A DNA stretch of 64,000 nucleotides from Gymnopilus junonius (lineage: Eukaryota; Basidiomycota; Agaricomycetes; Agaricales; Galerinaceae), in contig JADNYJ010000050.1 of NCBI GenBank assembly GCA_015501075.1, positions 1 to 64,000 on the forward strand, read 5' to 3'. Below, piece after piece: positions 10,742 to 24,018 of this stretch. Position 1 is the stretch's first letter. The number at the start of each line of letters is the position of its first letter. A model generated the notes under the pieces. The model was not told the origin of the DNA and made no database searches. It saw only the letters and a list, made by a program, of their open reading frames with translations. Both the position numbers and the translations under genes were made by a program.

Positions 10742-10915
10742 TAGTATGACTCTGTTACAACTCTGGTATGACTCCGGTATGACTCTGGTATGACTCTGGT
10801 ATGACTCCGGTTGGACTCCAGTAGACTCTGGTAGACTCCGGTACTCTAGTGGACTCCAGTTGGACTCCAGTAGACTCCAGCTAGAGTCTACTAGAGTCTG
10901 CTGGAGTCTGCTTGA
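10742..10915. repeat. Minisatellite of GACTC(C/T)GGTAT-type units
   Basis: About a dozen tandem 10-12-bp units (tatgactctgg, tagactccgg, tggactccagt) lie directly downstream of the truncated reverse-transcriptase frame. The right part contains inverted units (actagagtctgctggagtct), so the array can fold on itself. Confidence 0.8.
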
Positions 10916-10916
10916 A

Positions 10917-13574
10917 ATTAATGGCTTAAGGTAAAGTACTGCAAAGTTACTACTAGCACATGCAGCACCAAAGGGATGTGCATGCTCAATGTAGAATTCA
11001 CCAGGTAAACCTTGAACCACAAGCCAAGGTTTATGGAAAGGAAGTACCAGGCAAGTACAATGGAATTTCTCAATATTGAGAGTACAGGCCTGCATCCCAG
11101 GAGGGGCATTGGTGACCTGAGATAAGCAAAGAGGTGAGGAACAGTCAAAACCAGACATAATCAATAGATGGAAATTTAAGGTGCAATCAATGTGCAGAAA
11201 GACATGTATGCAATCAATGTGCAGATAGGAAATGCAATCAATGTGTGAATGGGGAAGCACAATCAATGTGCGGAGGGAAAGATATCTTCATGCAATCAAT
11301 GCATGGAAGAAAATGCAACTTGACACAATCAATGTGTGGAAGAGAAATATAGGATGTTATGCATATAAGCATGCAAATCCTAATCCACCAATGTGGTAAA
11401 AGAACAAAGGTGACCCATGCACAAAATGCAAAGGGGCACATTAAGGAGGAGGAAGAAAGTGTGGGGTAAAACATGAATAGTCAACTCACTATCTTGGCCA
11501 CTTTAGTTGCAGTACCGAAGCGAGTAGGAAAATGTTCCTTTTTGATGTGCGAGTTAACAGATACATGAATCTTTGTCACTTTAGATAAATGTCAGCAAAT
11601 TCTAACTTTGTCAGGGGTGCCAGGTTCTTGTGGCTGAACAGAGACTATAAGTGGTGAAGATTGGAAGAGGCCACAAAGAACATGTTCTGCCTCTTTCAAT
11701 GAAAAAGGACCAGACATCCTGCCTGACAGGAGTTCCTTAGCAAGATACTCAGAGATAATATTCATGTGAGAAACTGGGGATGGATTGTTCAGTAGAATGA
11801 CAGTCTCCAAGAGCATGAGCATATAACCTAGAGGGAAGCCAGAATGCAGATTGTGGGACAAAAGAGGGTAGCTTGAGAAAAGGCTACGTTTATGAAGAAA
11901 GTGATCAAAAGCATTAGCATTATATGGGTGGATGATTTTATCAAAAATATGAGACTCATCAGAAGTAGAGGAAATAAGAGGAAGCCAAGAGACAACAGAG
12001 CCAGTGAAATCAACATATGAGAGATGAGGATTAATTAGAAGGCGAGGAACAGTAGGTCCAAGAGAAGGCAAAGTGGGACCTGTTTCTGCAAAAGGAGCAT
12101 AGATGGGCTTGCTCATCTTTGGCATGTGTGCATGGGTTGCTGTGGTCACCTCTGAGATTCCAGGTGATACATATGACTCAGTTGTTGGGGGTGAGCAAGG
12201 TGTGATTGCAGTATTTCGACCAGGCAGGTTTCCCATCTTTGAATTTGATGGGAGCCATACTTTCATTATGCATGTGTGAGTCGTGACCTCCTTTGGTACA
12301 GACAAGGCAGCAGGCAGTCAAGAAGGAGGATTTGCTGCTGCCAGATAGAAAGGGCCATGAGATAAGAGGACAGTGAGGAGTGTATGGCCTGGCTTCAATC
12401 CAGAAGGCACCCTCGAATAAATTCCAGCCTCATGTCCCTGGTTTTTCCCCATCATATTATGCAGGTCTGCCATGATTTCCTACCTATTCTCAGATATCTT
12501 AAATGCCTGATAATAATGAGATGCTTTGAATTCCCCATAGTTAGCCCAGTGTTCCTGATGAAATTTGAGTTCATCAGCTTTCCAAGCATCATACAACTCA
12601 TCTTTAGTCTTCTAGGAAGAGTAAAAGACAAAATGGTTATTATACCAGTTGCTATGGGCTGTGTTCATGTCTGGTTCATTGCGTTCCTTCTGGAAAAGAT
12701 ATATGTTGCCTGCAGCTTCAGTCCACTAGCTACATGTCAAGGACAATTCCTTTCCAAAGTGAGTTGATAACTTTTTGACATTGAGGATTGCAATACCCTT
12801 AGTTTTCCCAGGATTCGGGTTCATCTTTGTAGTTGCAAGTATAGCAGCTTCGACATTCAAGATTTCCAAATTCTTGTTCAAAAAGAAAGGAAGGGGAACA
12901 GCAACACAAGACTCAGTATCAAACAAACTCTGCAGAAACTTAGCCTGCTATGGTATACCCACAACCCAAGGTACCATCTTTCTACCATCCATGCATTGTC
13001 ATTTTGCAATCTGAGCCTCTTCTGTAGACAGTTTTGGATCATTGTTCACCTTCCTTTTATTCTTAGCCACATCCTTTTCCTTGATATCTTCATCAGTAAT
13101 CCATCTGGCAAGCCAAGAGTACATTAGGTGGGAAAATGAGGCTGCAAATGAAGGAATCCTGAAGCAGTTCAAGTCTTCAGAATCTAAAGAAATAAGTGAA
13201 GCAGTCTCCAAACTGGGTTCTCTGTAGTTCTTGGGATCTTGCTCATGATTCAGGGTCTTGAGGGCTCTATCAGCATTCCTTTGTTCAATGTCCTTATTCT
13301 TTTGCAGAATAGATATGAGAGAAAGATTCTTCAGTATTTGAATAACCATTGGAGTAGTGTGAGTTCAATGGACTTGAAGAGTGGGAGTGGAAGCCACATC
13401 AGAGATGGTAGCACCTGAAGCTGTTTCCAAAGCAGTGTTTGGAGTCGAGGCAGTGTTCGGAGTGGCAGTGGAAGTAGTGTTCAGGGTAGGCATCAGAAAT
13501 GAGAACCAAATTTGAAAAAATATGATGAGGTTGAGTAGACCCTTGAGCATGTCAGAACCAGATGTTGAATGCAC
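10917..13574 (-). pseudogene. Degenerate DIRS-like retroelement gene (gag-like region to N-terminal reverse transcriptase)
   Basis: Minus-strand frames form a continuous but broken product. From right to left they are a Thr/Ser-rich start (13574-13365), a segment at 13349-12999, a conserved block SLFDTESCVAVPLPFFLNKN near 12.9 kb, a Trp-rich block near 12.6 kb, and a 237-residue frame at 12305-11592. That frame ends PQEPGTPDKVRIC; a TGA then replaces an expected Arg before HLSK and VNSHI, which resembles the start of a reverse-transcriptase domain. After a putative intron (11489-11117) the frame gives APPGMQACTLNIEKFH, HKPWLVVQGLPGEFYIEH and HPFGAACASSN, then stops at a minisatellite. Many agaricomycetes carry such sequences; the DIRS/tyrosine-recombinase assignment is from memory and tentative. 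The catalytic core, RNase H and recombinase are missing. Confidence 0.65.
11155..11345. repeat. Minisatellite of TGCAATCAATGTG units inside an apparent intron
   Basis: The core caatcaatgtg(c/t)g recurs about seven times at 24-36-bp spacing. The array lies wholly within the segment bounded on the minus strand by a GTGAGT donor (11489) and a TTGCTTATCTCAG acceptor (11117) in the DIRS-like gene. Confidence 0.8.
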
Positions 13575-14028
13575 TCATTCAGACTGATTGAGATGCATTT
13601 CACTTATGTTTGTGCATGTAGAGCACAAATGGTTCTGATGCTCTAATGTTATCTTATCTGATAATGAGCATGCATTCATGCCTCATGCTGCTCATCGCAG
13701 AGTGTCTCTGGTAATAATCATTTTGTCAAGATTTCTGCAGATTTCTAAACAAAGGATTAATAGCTATCCTAATTCAAATCAATATTTCAAATTTTGTTTG
13801 GGATCTAGCAGCCATATAACCATCTTAAAATGCTTCATTCCATCATGTGGTAGATTCAGGGTAAATTTTGATTGTTTTTAGCATTTAGGAATTGTCTGAA
13901 TTCAAAATTTCTTTAATTGTTTGAGGCATGACAAAATCCTTACCTAAAATTGACAATGTAGAATACCATTTAGGGGTGCAGGTAAATAGTTGGGCCACAG
14001 CAGTGCAACTCAACTTCCAGCAACACTA
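13575..14028. other. Intergenic, nothing recognised
   Basis: No domain-bearing frame, RNA gene or repeat was recognised between the retroelement remnant and the fold-back element. Confidence 0.4.
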
Positions 14029-14035
14029 TATTATG

Positions 14036-16228
14036 CACCTAAGGTTCCCACCCTGTCTGTCATATTTGTAGGCACAAACCAATCACATTGTGCCTAGATA
14101 TTTGTAGGGGTTTCATTGATTCTGGTTACCCGCTGTTATTCCTATCACAAATGTATGACTTTACTGTAAGTTTTGAGTGGGAATAGATTAGATAGATAAG
14201 GTGATTGATAAGCCCTTGATCAAAAGTGCAGGTGCCTATTCAGGTGCCCAACGAGGTGCCATCAGGTACACACCACTCCAAATATAGAGTGCCGGCTGTT
14301 GATGGTGCCATCCCACTGCCTTCCGCTCACTGTTGGATACTACGAGCACATATATTCCACTGTTCCTGGCTGATTTCCTTCATTCTTTTTGTGCGCCCTC
14401 ACTTTTACATGCCCAAATTGAGTAACAGACATGTTATTTGTGCCTTGTTGCCTTATTTAGGCATGCAAAGACATGTCTTCCTGCTGAGACACTTCCAGTG
14501 CCTCTGCCTTGTTCCACATTGATTAAAGGCCAAGCGAGTAGCTATTCCTAATGTGATAGATGATATTTAAATGCTCAGATAGGTAATAATACACACAGGA
14601 AAGGAAGAACAGGTGTAAATAGGCCATAGATCTGAAGGAAGATGGGTATACCTATAGGGATCCATGCAAGCTGAGGTTTTGTGGCTCAATATATGAGCTT
14701 TCCCTAGCTATATCTATCCATTTACAAGCCGATAATCAGAGTGCCTTAATGTAAACATGGTGATATAGGTCTGTGAGTATGGTACTTACCATGGGGCAGT
14801 AAACATAGCAATGGCCATTGAATAAAACACATTAAGTGCCATTATTTTGTTCATTAGAATGTAATACAACAATATACCTACCTTGGATACCTCTCTGACT
14901 GTGTATGAAAGCCCCAGAGAGAAGGAGGCTTGGTGTAATCAAAATGTATGTATTCCACATATAGTATTGCAAGCAGTCATCACAAAACTTAAATAAAGGT
15001 ATGCCCTTGTAGCTATCAACAATCCAAATGCAATACAAAAGGCCCCAAGGCAATCGGACCAGATCATGGAAGGATATTGAGCAAACAGTGAGGAAAACAC
15101 ATTGAAATAATGGGGTCAATAGAAGTACTTAAATAGCACTCAAGAACCCTACATCAATTCCTCCCTTTTGCATGTTCTTTAGTGCATATCATTACACAGG
15201 CTGTTCTGATTCTCTTCAAGTCTTTTGCATCTTATTCCAACTGTAAATAGCTACAAGATTATGTCTCTAATTAAATTTTATGTTGGGCCTTTCCAATACT
15301 ACAGGCCAAATACGTACTTTTTGGACTCTCAATGCCTCCTCACCCCCAGGAGGCTTTATATGCAGTCAGAGAGGTATCCAAGGTAGGTATATTGTTGTAT
15401 TACATTCTAATGAACAAAATAATGGCACTTAATGTGTTTTATTCAATGGCCATTGCTATGTTTACTGCCCCATGGTAAGTACCATACTCACAGACCTATA
15501 TCACCATGTTTACATTAAGGCACTCTGATTATCGGCTTGTAAATGGATAGATATAGCTAGGGAAAGCTCATATATTGAGCCACAAAACCTCAGCTTGCAT
15601 GGATCCCTATAGGTATACCCATCTTCCTTCAGATCTATGGCCTATTTACACCTGTTCTTCCTTTCCTGTGTGTATTATTACCTATCTGAGCATTTAAATA
15701 TCATCTATCACATTAGGAATAGCTACTCGCTTGGCCTTTAATCAATGTGGAACAAGGCAGAGGCACTGGAAGTGTCTCAGCAGGAAGACATGTCTTTGCA
15801 TGCCTAAATAAGGCAACAAGGCACAAATAACATGTCTGTTACTCAATTTGGGCATGTAAAAGTGAGGGCGCACAAAAAGAATGAAGGAAATCAGCCAGGA
15901 ACAGTGGAATATATGTGCTCGTAGTATCCAACAGTGAGCGGAAGGCAGTGGGATGGCACCATCAACAGCCGGCACTCTATATTTGGAGTGGTGTGTACCT
16001 GATGGCACCTCGTTGGGCACCTGAATAGGCACCTGCACTTTTGATCAAGGGCTTATCAATCACCTTATCTATCTAATCTATTCCCACTCAAAACTTACAG
16101 TAAAGTCATACATTTGCGATAGGAATAACAGCGGGTAACCAGAATCAATGAAACCCCTACAAATATCTAGGCACAATGTGATTGGTTCGTGCCTACAAAT
16201 ATGACAGACAGGGTGGGAACCTTAGGTG
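14036..16228. mobile_element. Fold-back transposon with 866-bp near-identical inverted arms
   Basis: The arms 14036-14901 and 15363-16228 mirror each other without a length difference. Only two mismatches were found by eye (14076 and 14147), both CpG to CpA in the left arm. The ends read CACCTAAGGTTCCCACC. The flanks TATTATG (14029-14035) and TATTACG (16229-16235) look like a 7-bp target duplication, differing by another CpG transition. Each arm contains the same 98-residue open frame (14226-14522 and 15742-16038), without a recognisable domain. The 461-bp spacer encodes no transposase, so the element would be non-autonomous. The superfamily is not identified. Confidence 0.8.
14902..15362. 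other. Unique spacer of the fold-back element
   Basis: The spacer separates the two arms. A 95-residue minus-strand frame (15119-14832) runs from it into the left arm and resembles nothing recognised. The spacer ends are themselves weakly alike in inverted sense (tgtatgaaagcc against ggctttatatgca). Confidence 0.6.
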
Positions 16229-16342
16229 TATTACGAAACTCAATATGGAAGTATGCAAACATCACCAAATTAACTCACGCCACACCAAATCGACCACAGC
16301 CGAAATTTAACAGTCGCTACCTGCGTACAGCAGATTAGCAAG

Positions 16343-18235
16343 ATGGGTATGTTTTACCGTCCTGGTGTTGCGTTTATTCTAATGAACTTTGATAGCGCCA
16401 AAGAAGGCAAAGAAGATTTCATTAAATGAGTTTCTTGGCGACAGCAGTGGGTACCGAAGTAATTAAATCCTTGATGATACTCACCAGACCATGTAGCTTT
16501 GGGATCATGGGCAGATGAGATGGAATCACTTCCCAATGCTCGTATGTCGCTCTTTTCCTCCATTGCATCCACGTTGTGATTTTCTTCTTCTAGCCGCTCC
16601 GAGGATTGAAGAGGAACACACCGGGGATAGGTTTGGGCGGAGAGAGGATTTCCTGAGTTCTCGACGTGAGTTGTGGAATATCTACTTCTTCATAGTACTT
16701 GATTTCATTCATGCGATAGCTGAACGTCATCATGCTCCTGTTCGTGAAGACATACCTTTGCCCACTCAACCACCATATACTGCTTTTATAGGCAACCTGG
16801 CATTTGACTTAACGGAGTCGGAGTTAGAACAATTTTTTTATGGTATCAAAGTGTGTTGATATTCACCTTGTTGGCTTTCAATCCAATAACCCTGTGTTCT
16901 TCAGACTAAGTCTGTCAAGATAATCAAAGACAGAGACGATAAACCGAAAGGCTTTGGATACATAGAATTTGAAGATGTTGAAGGATTGAAGGAAGCGCTC
17001 CTGAAAAATGGTTCGGTGTGTAAATTCCCTCGTTTTTGCTTGTTCAGTTCATTCATCCAGGAAACAAGAATTTCTCCCGGTCGTACCATTCGAGTCAGCG
17101 TTGCAGAACCCGTAAGTCCGCAACATTTTATGGCGAACGATTTTGAAACTGCTCTCCAGCAAAGGAGAGGAGTGGTTTTGGTGCACCATCGGAAGATAGC
17201 TCTAAGTTTGATAATCCATGGCGTCGCGAGGGACCGCTTCCAGATCTTCCAAATCTCGCGATTCTTCTCGTCGTCGTTTCGATGCCCCCCCTGGCGATCG
17301 TCAGCACGCAAACATTTCGGACAATCTTGATGACTGGCGTTCCAATAGACCGTCACGAGTTCAGGAGAACGATGCACCTTCATTCAAACGCAAAGGATCG
17401 GGGTTTCTCCGGTTCTGAGTCTCAAGGAGTAGCTGATAAGGAAGAAACTTGGACCATCGGCGGCAAATTCAAAGCATCGACAAATAGCTTGGCTGATGAA
17501 GCTTCTCCTAAACCTAGTTTCCATAAGATAAAGGGCGATATTGGTCCTCCAAAGGAATCTCCCGCAGACGAAGGCGATTGGAGAAGCTCTGCTCGGTGCT
17601 CCAAAACCCGTCTCCCGGAGCAGCATTTCCCGTACTTATTTCCCACCTCTTTGTCTATTTTACCAAACTGACTTATTTCTTCTTTCCCAAGCAAGCAGCT
17701 CGACCCCGCCAACACCACAATTAGCTCGTAAAAAGTTGGAACTTTTGCCCAAGTCGGGCAGCGGCTCCGTCTCCCCCAGCCCCTTTCGTCGCCAAAAATG
17801 GGGCCTTCTCAACCTTCTACAACGAAAGCAACCCTTTCGGTGGAGCACGGTGTGTCCTTTATATAAAAGACTTGAATTCGCTGGCTGACGATTCGATAGA
17901 CCCGTGGATGTGACTTCTCGTGACAGAGAAGTTGCAGAACGCATTGAGCGGGAACGTGAAACAAGTCAAGGAAAGTTTACCATGTCAAGAACGAATTCTC
18001 GAACGGGCATTGAAAGGAGTACTCTTGGTCGACCTCAAACACCGCCCGCCACTGTAGTCGTTCCCAACCCAAGCCTTTAGTGAAGGCTCCTGGCCCTTCT
18101 TTGGCTCCTACAGTCCGTCCTAGTCTGAGTTTTGCCAATGTTGCTGCGAAAAGGGACATTGTTCCCCGAAAAGCCGAGGACGTAGAGTCGGGTGTCGAAC
18201 AAATTACAGACGACGTTGCGAAGGTGGCTTTATAG
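16343..18235 (+). CDS. TIF3: eIF4B-like translation initiation factor (frameshifted)
   Basis: eIF4B stimulates eIF4A during ribosome scanning in the cytoplasm. Exon 1 is just ATGG, spliced to code for MAPKKAKKISLNEFLGDS, the conserved N-terminus. LGSWADEMESLPNAR follows. The RRM begins PPYTAFIGNLAFDLTESELE and continues with KDRDDKPKGFGYIEFEDVEG. A basic Arg/Ser/Asp-rich middle (SRDSSRRRFDAPPGDRQ), KEETWTIGGKFKAS, LARKKLELLPKSGSG and a charged tail (REVAERIERERE) complete the family pattern. About nine short introns are needed. The frame changes at about 17245, 17400 and 18055 without plausible introns, so the gene carries indels or the assembly does. A transposon ends 114 bp before the start codon. 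Confidence 0.85.
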
Positions 18236-18557
18236 TATATCCCTCTTCTGTATCTCTGTCAAAACCTTTATAATTAATTCTTGACTGTCTGTCACGATAC
18301 AATCAGAGGATTCAACTCTGTTCGGAAGTTGTCAAAGAATATTGATGTCAATTTTATTGTTTTGTTTTCATCGGTTTAAAATTTCTAAGTCAGGACTCTC
18401 ACGGCCTGCAATGCAGACGGTCAATCCGACAGTTCTTCTCATCCGTTGCCCGAGAAATCTTTAACTTTCTAGTTGTAGCTGGTCCGCAACTCCCCTCTAA
18501 CCTGCCAAGGGGAAGGAGATCTCGTCCCTCCAACCGCATTCGAGGGGACCCCTCGCA
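18236..18557. other. Intergenic region before the Ras-like gene
   Basis: No gene, RNA or repeat is recognised. It must contain the eIF4B-like terminator and the promoter of the GTPase gene. Confidence 0.4.
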
Positions 18558-19528
18558 ATGAGGCAGTTTAATGTTGTTGTACTTGGTGGTGAGCTTTCTA
18601 TGAAAACTGAATCTCACTCTTTTCCCTGATTTCCAAAAGCTGGGGGCGTAGGCAAATCGGCGCTCACTGGTCGGAAAAGCCCAGTTATTAGATACTCTTC
18701 CGTGTATCTCACACTTCTATAGTTCGTTTTATTCGAGATGTCTTCGTGGAAAACTACGACCCGACGATTGAAGGTCAGGAAACAACCTCGACATGTCGGC
18801 CTCGTAATCCTGATGAGAGTTGTAGAGGAATATAGGAGGACAATAACGGTCGATGGACAGCTTGATTCGGTGAGCATGGCCTTGCCATCTGGTCGGTTAC
18901 TGACTAATTGGAAGTTTCCCTTGGACTGGATTTCATCCATTCTCCTATACCCCTATCAAATAGCTAGAAGTCCTTGACACAGCGGGGGCAGAACAGTTTA
19001 CGTCCCTTAATGAGGTTTACATCAAGGTTGGAGATAAACACACCAAGGTCAATGAGTAACTAACCGCCAGCAGTCTGGCCGGGGTTTTGTACTTGTTTTC
19101 AGGTGTGTAAAGGCTCTGAATTCGAAGAACACCCGTGCCTAAATTCTACTGCAGCCTAACCCAGGAAGCAAGCTTACAGGAAGTGGATAACTTACGAAAG
19201 CAAATCATTCGAATTAAAGGTGGTGATACGGTGCGTAACTGTAATGTAATGGGCATGGACTCGTCATGGACGAATATTTGAATGTCAGGTTGCTCCTATT
19301 GTCGTCGTCGGGACAAAACTTGATCTCGTAAATGAGAGGGAGGTCCAACGAAGTACCATTCAGTCGCTTTCGAGCCAGTGGGAAGTACCTTTCTATGAGA
19401 CCTCTGCCAAACGGAATTGGCACGTTTCAGAAGTATTCGAGGACCTTCTGAAGCAAATGAGAACACGATATCCCGCAGATCCCTCGAGGAAAGGGAGAAA
19501 GCGGGGTAGTGGGTGCATTGTCATGTAA
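18558..19528 (+). CDS. Rap/Ras-family small GTPase with CaaX box
   Basis: The product is a membrane-anchored GTP switch of the Ras/Rap (RSR1/Krev) branch. Exon 1 is 18558-18588 and about seven introns of roughly 50 nt follow (one ~95 nt). Visible motifs are the P-loop GAGGVGKSAL, effector loop YDPTIEEEYRR, switch II DTAGAEQFTSL, GTKLDL (NKxD-type, with Asn replaced by Thr), ETSAK, and the C-terminal CIVM, a farnesylation-type CaaX box after a basic stretch (RKGRKRGSG). The position matching Ras Gln61 is Ala (Thr in Rap). The reading frame is intact once introns are removed. The intron ending near 19077 has tandem acceptors CAGCAG, which would add or drop one Gln before SGRGF. Confidence 0.88.
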
Positions 19529-19840
19529 CGGAATAAATTCAAAATTTCTTGGGTCGACAAGTGTTGAGCAACAGCGTCTAGGATATCAGTACAAGCCGAT
19601 TGGGCAACGAATTAGAAACAGCATTCGAGTCTTACTATCTTACTACATACATTGTACACCTATGTATGACTCGGACTAATTCAATTACATATTCATTGAG
19701 TTAAATTTGGACCAAGCCGCAAGCGTGGCAGTGCTTATTTGCTCGTATTTGTGTATCGGCCTTTTTTTCATCTCCATCCCAGCTCTTTCCTTTCACCCCT
19801 TCCACATCTTCAATCCTCCGTCTCCCACAAAACATAGAAA
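19529..19840. other. Intergenic region before DBP2
   Basis: Nothing coding is seen. The segment from about 19770 is pyrimidine-rich, as is common upstream of start codons in this window. Confidence 0.4.
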
Positions 19841-22540
<2,700 letters not shown>

Positions 22541-22783
22541 ATGCCGATTTGTAGGGTTGTCTGTTATAGAGCTCGTGTTCAACTGTCGTATTTTATGTTC
22601 ATAGATCCCTCATTTAAGAATGGGTGATTCCTTTATTTAGGCACAAAATTTTCTCAGACTTGGCTGCTGACAGAAAGAGTAAACGTTATAATAATCATTA
22701 TGAGCTTTGTAATTGTAACTCTTGCACCCTATATATAGGGAGTATTAAATGCACAAGAACATCCTCATTACCACAATATCGTC

Positions 22784-23830
22784 ATGTCCACAATCACAGA
22801 GAGCCATACTATTGGCGGTCTGAGGGTTCGAGTTTACAAAAGTTCAAAACGTCCTACGGGTTCAATTGCAGCTGTTTTTCTGCTGCATGGTCGATTGGGT
22901 TTTGCTGAAGATGTTGATTCATTCGCAAGGATCTGCCTGAAAACGGCCGAGGGTCAAAAACAAGAGCTGTATGTTATAACTTTGGTAAACGTTGAAGAGT
23001 TGTCCATATTTGCGATTGCGACTGACACATGGAAATATCAATGTCTATAGGACCACCGCAATCACGGATCTCGGTTAATGGAGGAAAGAGCCAACAAAAC
23101 GTGGGAGGAAGGGAATGGACAACATGCGTGAGTCTGAAAGACAATGTGATCTTAAGTCGTTAAAGGTTTACTAGGGTGGACATGTATGCGATCCAAAGTC
23201 CGTCAATTCATCTGCATGCCTTACAGATTATTCAACGGAGACAATCGCAGTGGGCACAGCCAGAGATTTATCCTTCCTGGTAGATTTTTTGCCGATGTAT
23301 CTGTTCCCTCATGCAGAATGCAAGGTTGATGCATGGGGTGTCATTGGAATCAGCTTAGGAGGGCATTCAACATGGATTGCACTGAGTCAAGGAATGAGTG
23401 TTGTTTGATTCTGCAGTGCGTACGCAAGCTGATACATAACAGACCCTAGGATAAGCGTGGGTATCCCTATCATCGGATGCCCCGACTATTTGGCACTCAT
23501 GAAGCACCGTGCGCAAACGAGCGGAATAGCGTTTACGGGGCCACACATTCCAGCCAGCTTGCTGGACTTGATTGGGATATTGGACCCTGCTTCCAAAAGT
23601 TATTCATCTCTGGGTACATCAAACCCCTTTCTTGGAAAGAAAATCCTCATTCTTTCTGGAGAAGAAGATACACTAGTTCCGTGGACAGCAAGTAAGACAT
23701 TTGTGGAGTCCTTAGAGGTGGGCCTGGCGGTAACAAAAAGGTGGTTATAGAGAAAGGGGTGGGGCACAAATGTACTGAATCGATGAAAAGGGAGGCTGCA
23801 CAGTTCATTGCCAGGGAATTGGTGAACTGA
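22784..23830 (+). CDS. Alpha/beta hydrolase, possibly an esterase
   Basis: The fold begins with a strand and oxyanion segment (AAVFLLHGRLG), then DHRNHGSR. The nucleophile elbow is GISLGGHS (GxSxGG), the acid residue lies in LSGEEDTLVPW, and the catalytic histidine in GVGHKCTES. The complete triad suggests an active enzyme. The substrate cannot be told from sequence. The protein is about 270 residues from four or five exons, with no signal peptide, so it is probably cytosolic. A one-base gap near 23720 (GGGCCTGGCGG) puts the last 36 codons out of frame; the end is set at TGA 23828-23830. Confidence 0.8.
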
Positions 23831-24018
23831 CAAATCGTGGGAAAGATCGTTATGTAATATGTATGACTGACAAGGAAATGTTCGAGGTTGTCTCCTGCCA
23901 TTAACTGTCCTTACTCTGCGACCTTGTGTCTCCATCCGCCTTTGCTAGTATCCCTGACTAGAGTTTCTTAAGGGTCTATTTAATATTTTCTCTCTATCTC
24001 AGCGCTGGTCACCTAAAC

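Noticed and set aside
10742..11345. A CRISPR-like array
   Set aside because: The units are minisatellite variants with irregular spacing and no unique spacers, in a eukaryotic genome.
14226..14522. The 98-residue open frame duplicated in both arms as a real gene
   Set aside because: It is identical because the arms are identical. It has no recognisable domain, and being open twice is not independent evidence of coding.
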